From positions 1 through 59,035 of the forward strand of contig SVPJ01000008.1 of the NCBI GenBank assembly GCA_015065885.1: a DNA stretch of 59,035 nt. Direction: 5' to 3'. Made by a program: the position numbers and the translations under genes. The stretch comes from Oscillospiraceae bacterium (GTDB lineage Bacteria; Bacillota; Clostridia; Oscillospirales; Acutalibacteraceae). The stretch's first letter is position 1, and every line of letters begins with the position of its first letter. Positions 57,947 to 59,035 of this stretch are shown here, in pieces. Below the pieces are notes generated by a model. It had not been told where the DNA came from. It saw nothing but the letters and a program-made list of their open reading frames with translations, and did no database searches.

Positions 57947-58933
57947 ATGCAACTGAACTACAAACGACCCGAAACGATGGAGCGCATCACCACCCCCGCA
58001 CTGGCAGAGGCGTTTATTGCCGAGCAGATAGCGGAAGTGCGTGAGCAGGTCGGCGACAAAAAGGTGCTTTTAGCCTTGTCCGGCGGTGTGGATTCGTCGG
58101 TGGTGGCGGCACTGCTTATCAAGGCGATCGGCAAACAGTTGGTGTGCGTACACGTGAACCACGGTTTGATGCGTAAGGGCGAAAGCGAGCAGGTCATCGA
58201 AGTGTTCCGCGACGGCATGGATGCCAACCTCATCTATATCGACGCGACCGACCGTTTCCTCGATAAACTCGTGGATGTCGCCGATCCCGAAACCAAGCGT
58301 AAGATCATCGGCGGCGAGTTCGTGCGCGTGTTTGAAGAGGAAGCGCGCAAACTCTCCGACGTGGCGTTTTTGGCGCAAGGCACCATCTACCCCGACATTC
58401 TGGAAAGCGACGGCGTGAAGGCGCACCACAACGTGGGCGGCTTGCCGGAGGACATTCATTTCGAAGGTCTGGTGGAGCCTGTCCGTTTGCTGTTCAAAGA
58501 CGAAGTGCGCGAAGTCGGCAGAGCGCTCGGTCTGCCCTCCTCGATGGTGGACCGTCAGCCCTTCCCGGGACCGGGTCTCGGTGTCCGCTGCCTCGGTGCC
58601 ATCACCCGCGACCGTCTGCACGCCCTGCGTGAAGCGGATGCCATCCTGCGCGAAGAGTTCGACAAGAGCGGCCTTGCCGCCCACGTGTGGCAGTATTTCA
58701 TCGCGGTGCCGGATATGAAGAGCGTCGGCGTGCGTGACGGCAAGCGTTACGAGGGTTGGCCCGCCATCATCCGTGCGGTGAACACCACCGATGCGATGAC
58801 CGCGACCATTGAAGAGATCCCCTATGCTCTCTTGCACCACATCACCGACCGCATCACCCACGAAGTGGAAGGCATCAACCGCGTGTTGATGGATCTCACT
58901 CCGAAGCCGATCGGCACCATCGAGTGGGAATAA
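57947..58933 (+). CDS. guaA: GMP synthase ATP-pyrophosphatase subunit (stand-alone)
   Basis: 328 residues, corresponding only to the C-terminal two-thirds of ordinary GuaA. PP-loop LLALSGGVDSSVV (about 41-53), VHVNHGLMRKGE, FLAQGTIYPDILES, HFEGLVEPVRLLFKDEVREVG, PFPGPGLGVRCLG, and the dimer domain ending TPKPIGTIEWE. It adenylates XMP and aminates it to GMP. The glutaminase domain that normally supplies ammonia is absent; the N-terminus starts cleanly at an ATG with GGAGGG upstream, so this is a two-subunit form or ammonia-dependent. No separate glutaminase gene is in the window. Confidence 0.9.
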   Translation: MQLNYKRPETMERITTPALAEAFIAEQIAEVREQVGDKKVLLALSGGVDSSVVAALLIKAIGKQLVCVHVNHGLMRKGESEQVIEVFRDGMDANLIYIDATDRFLDKLVDVADPETKRKIIGGEFVRVFEEEARKLSDVAFLAQGTIYPDILESDGVKAHHNVGGLPEDIHFEGLVEPVRLLFKDEVREVGRALGLPSSMVDRQPFPGPGLGVRCLGAITRDRLHALREADAILREEFDKSGLAAHVWQYFIAVPDMKSVGVRDGKRYEGWPAIIRAVNTTDAMTATIEEIPYALLHHITDRITHEVEGINRVLMDLTPKPIGTIEWE

Positions 58934-58957
58934 ATCCCGCACCTTTTGACAAGAACA

Positions 58958-59007
58958 AAGACCCCGAAAACCCTTGCAAATCAAGGCTTTTTGGGGTCTT
59001 GTTTTTT
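58958..59007. terminator. Bidirectional terminator after guaA
   Basis: AAGACCCC, AAA and CCTTG pair with CAAGG, TTT and GGGGTCTT, followed by GTTTTTT. Confidence 0.85.
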
Positions 59008-59035
59008 ATAATTCAATCTTGACTTTGCTGAACAT
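59006..59035 (-). CDS. Possible 3' end of a minus-strand gene running off the window
   Basis: The last bases read, on the minus strand, FSKVKIEL followed by TAA just before the shared terminator. That is the expected layout of a convergent gene, but nine codons are too few for identification. Confidence 0.3.
   Translation of the reverse strand: MFSKVKIEL

Overview
The window looks like chromosomal DNA from a fairly GC-rich, uncultured member of the Clostridia (Oscillospiraceae-like). The evidence is Gram-positive style Shine-Dalgarno sites and sigma-A promoters, an rsmG-noc-(soj)parA-(spo0J)parB backbone typical of the replication-origin region of Firmicutes, type I dockerins with the signature DSTDARLxLQYAVxKID, BspA-type leucine-rich repeats, and small clostridial families such as DUF6472. 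A near-perfect parS site (1910-1925) lies just after noc.

Layout. 1-1.9 kb: rsmG and noc. 1.9-13.6 kb: accessory DNA inserted between noc and parAB. It holds a DUF3048 lipoprotein, a tRNA-Arg(CCU) integration island (3174-5691) with broken tRNA halves, an integrase remnant and an AT-rich two-gene pair (a proteasome-like Ntn hydrolase and a possible nuclease), an AT-rich orphan, a glycosidase/oxidoreductase pair, a ClC transporter, and a secreted BspA-dockerin protein with a 123-bp tandem repeat. 13.7-17 kb: parA, parB, acyl-ACP thioesterase and a conserved orphan. 17.0-17.8 kb: a minus-strand transcription unit with a strong promoter, terminators, a 33-codon ORF and a series of tiny ORFs sharing one repeated translation-start sequence; it may be a large structured RNA. 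17.9-27.5 kb: HicB/DinB-like protein, SWIM-SNF2 helicase, membrane-anchored orphan, dus, AI-2E-family permease and a secreted SGNH esterase with dockerin.

27.6-31 kb: a minus-strand cytoplasmic polysaccharide-use operon (GH39, GH43, SGNH esterase). 31.1-37.8 kb: two large surface proteins that pair cohesin-like and dockerin modules. Upstream of them is a ~137-bp segment bounded by 24-bp inverted sites, carrying a promoter that now points away from the operon, next to a Hin-type serine recombinase. I read this as a phase-variable promoter switch for a cellulosome-like surface module. 37.9-52.2 kb: CofE-like protein, heterodimeric ABC exporter, a RAYT transposase, Trk potassium uptake (trkA-trkH), a divergent XRE/Cys-rich small-protein pair, a GH140-like glycosidase, a ribokinase-AraC fusion, and an AGCS alanine symporter. 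52.3-59 kb: DUF2079 membrane protein, acyl-CoA synthetase, DUF6472, YbaK deacylase, threonine aldolase, and a stand-alone GMP synthase ATP-pyrophosphatase subunit.

Four dockerin-bearing proteins, two cohesin-like modules and several glycosidases point to a plant- or mucus-polysaccharide gut or rumen lifestyle. Palindromic REP/MITE-like repeats sit in many gaps. All family names are from reading the translations by eye; no search was run.
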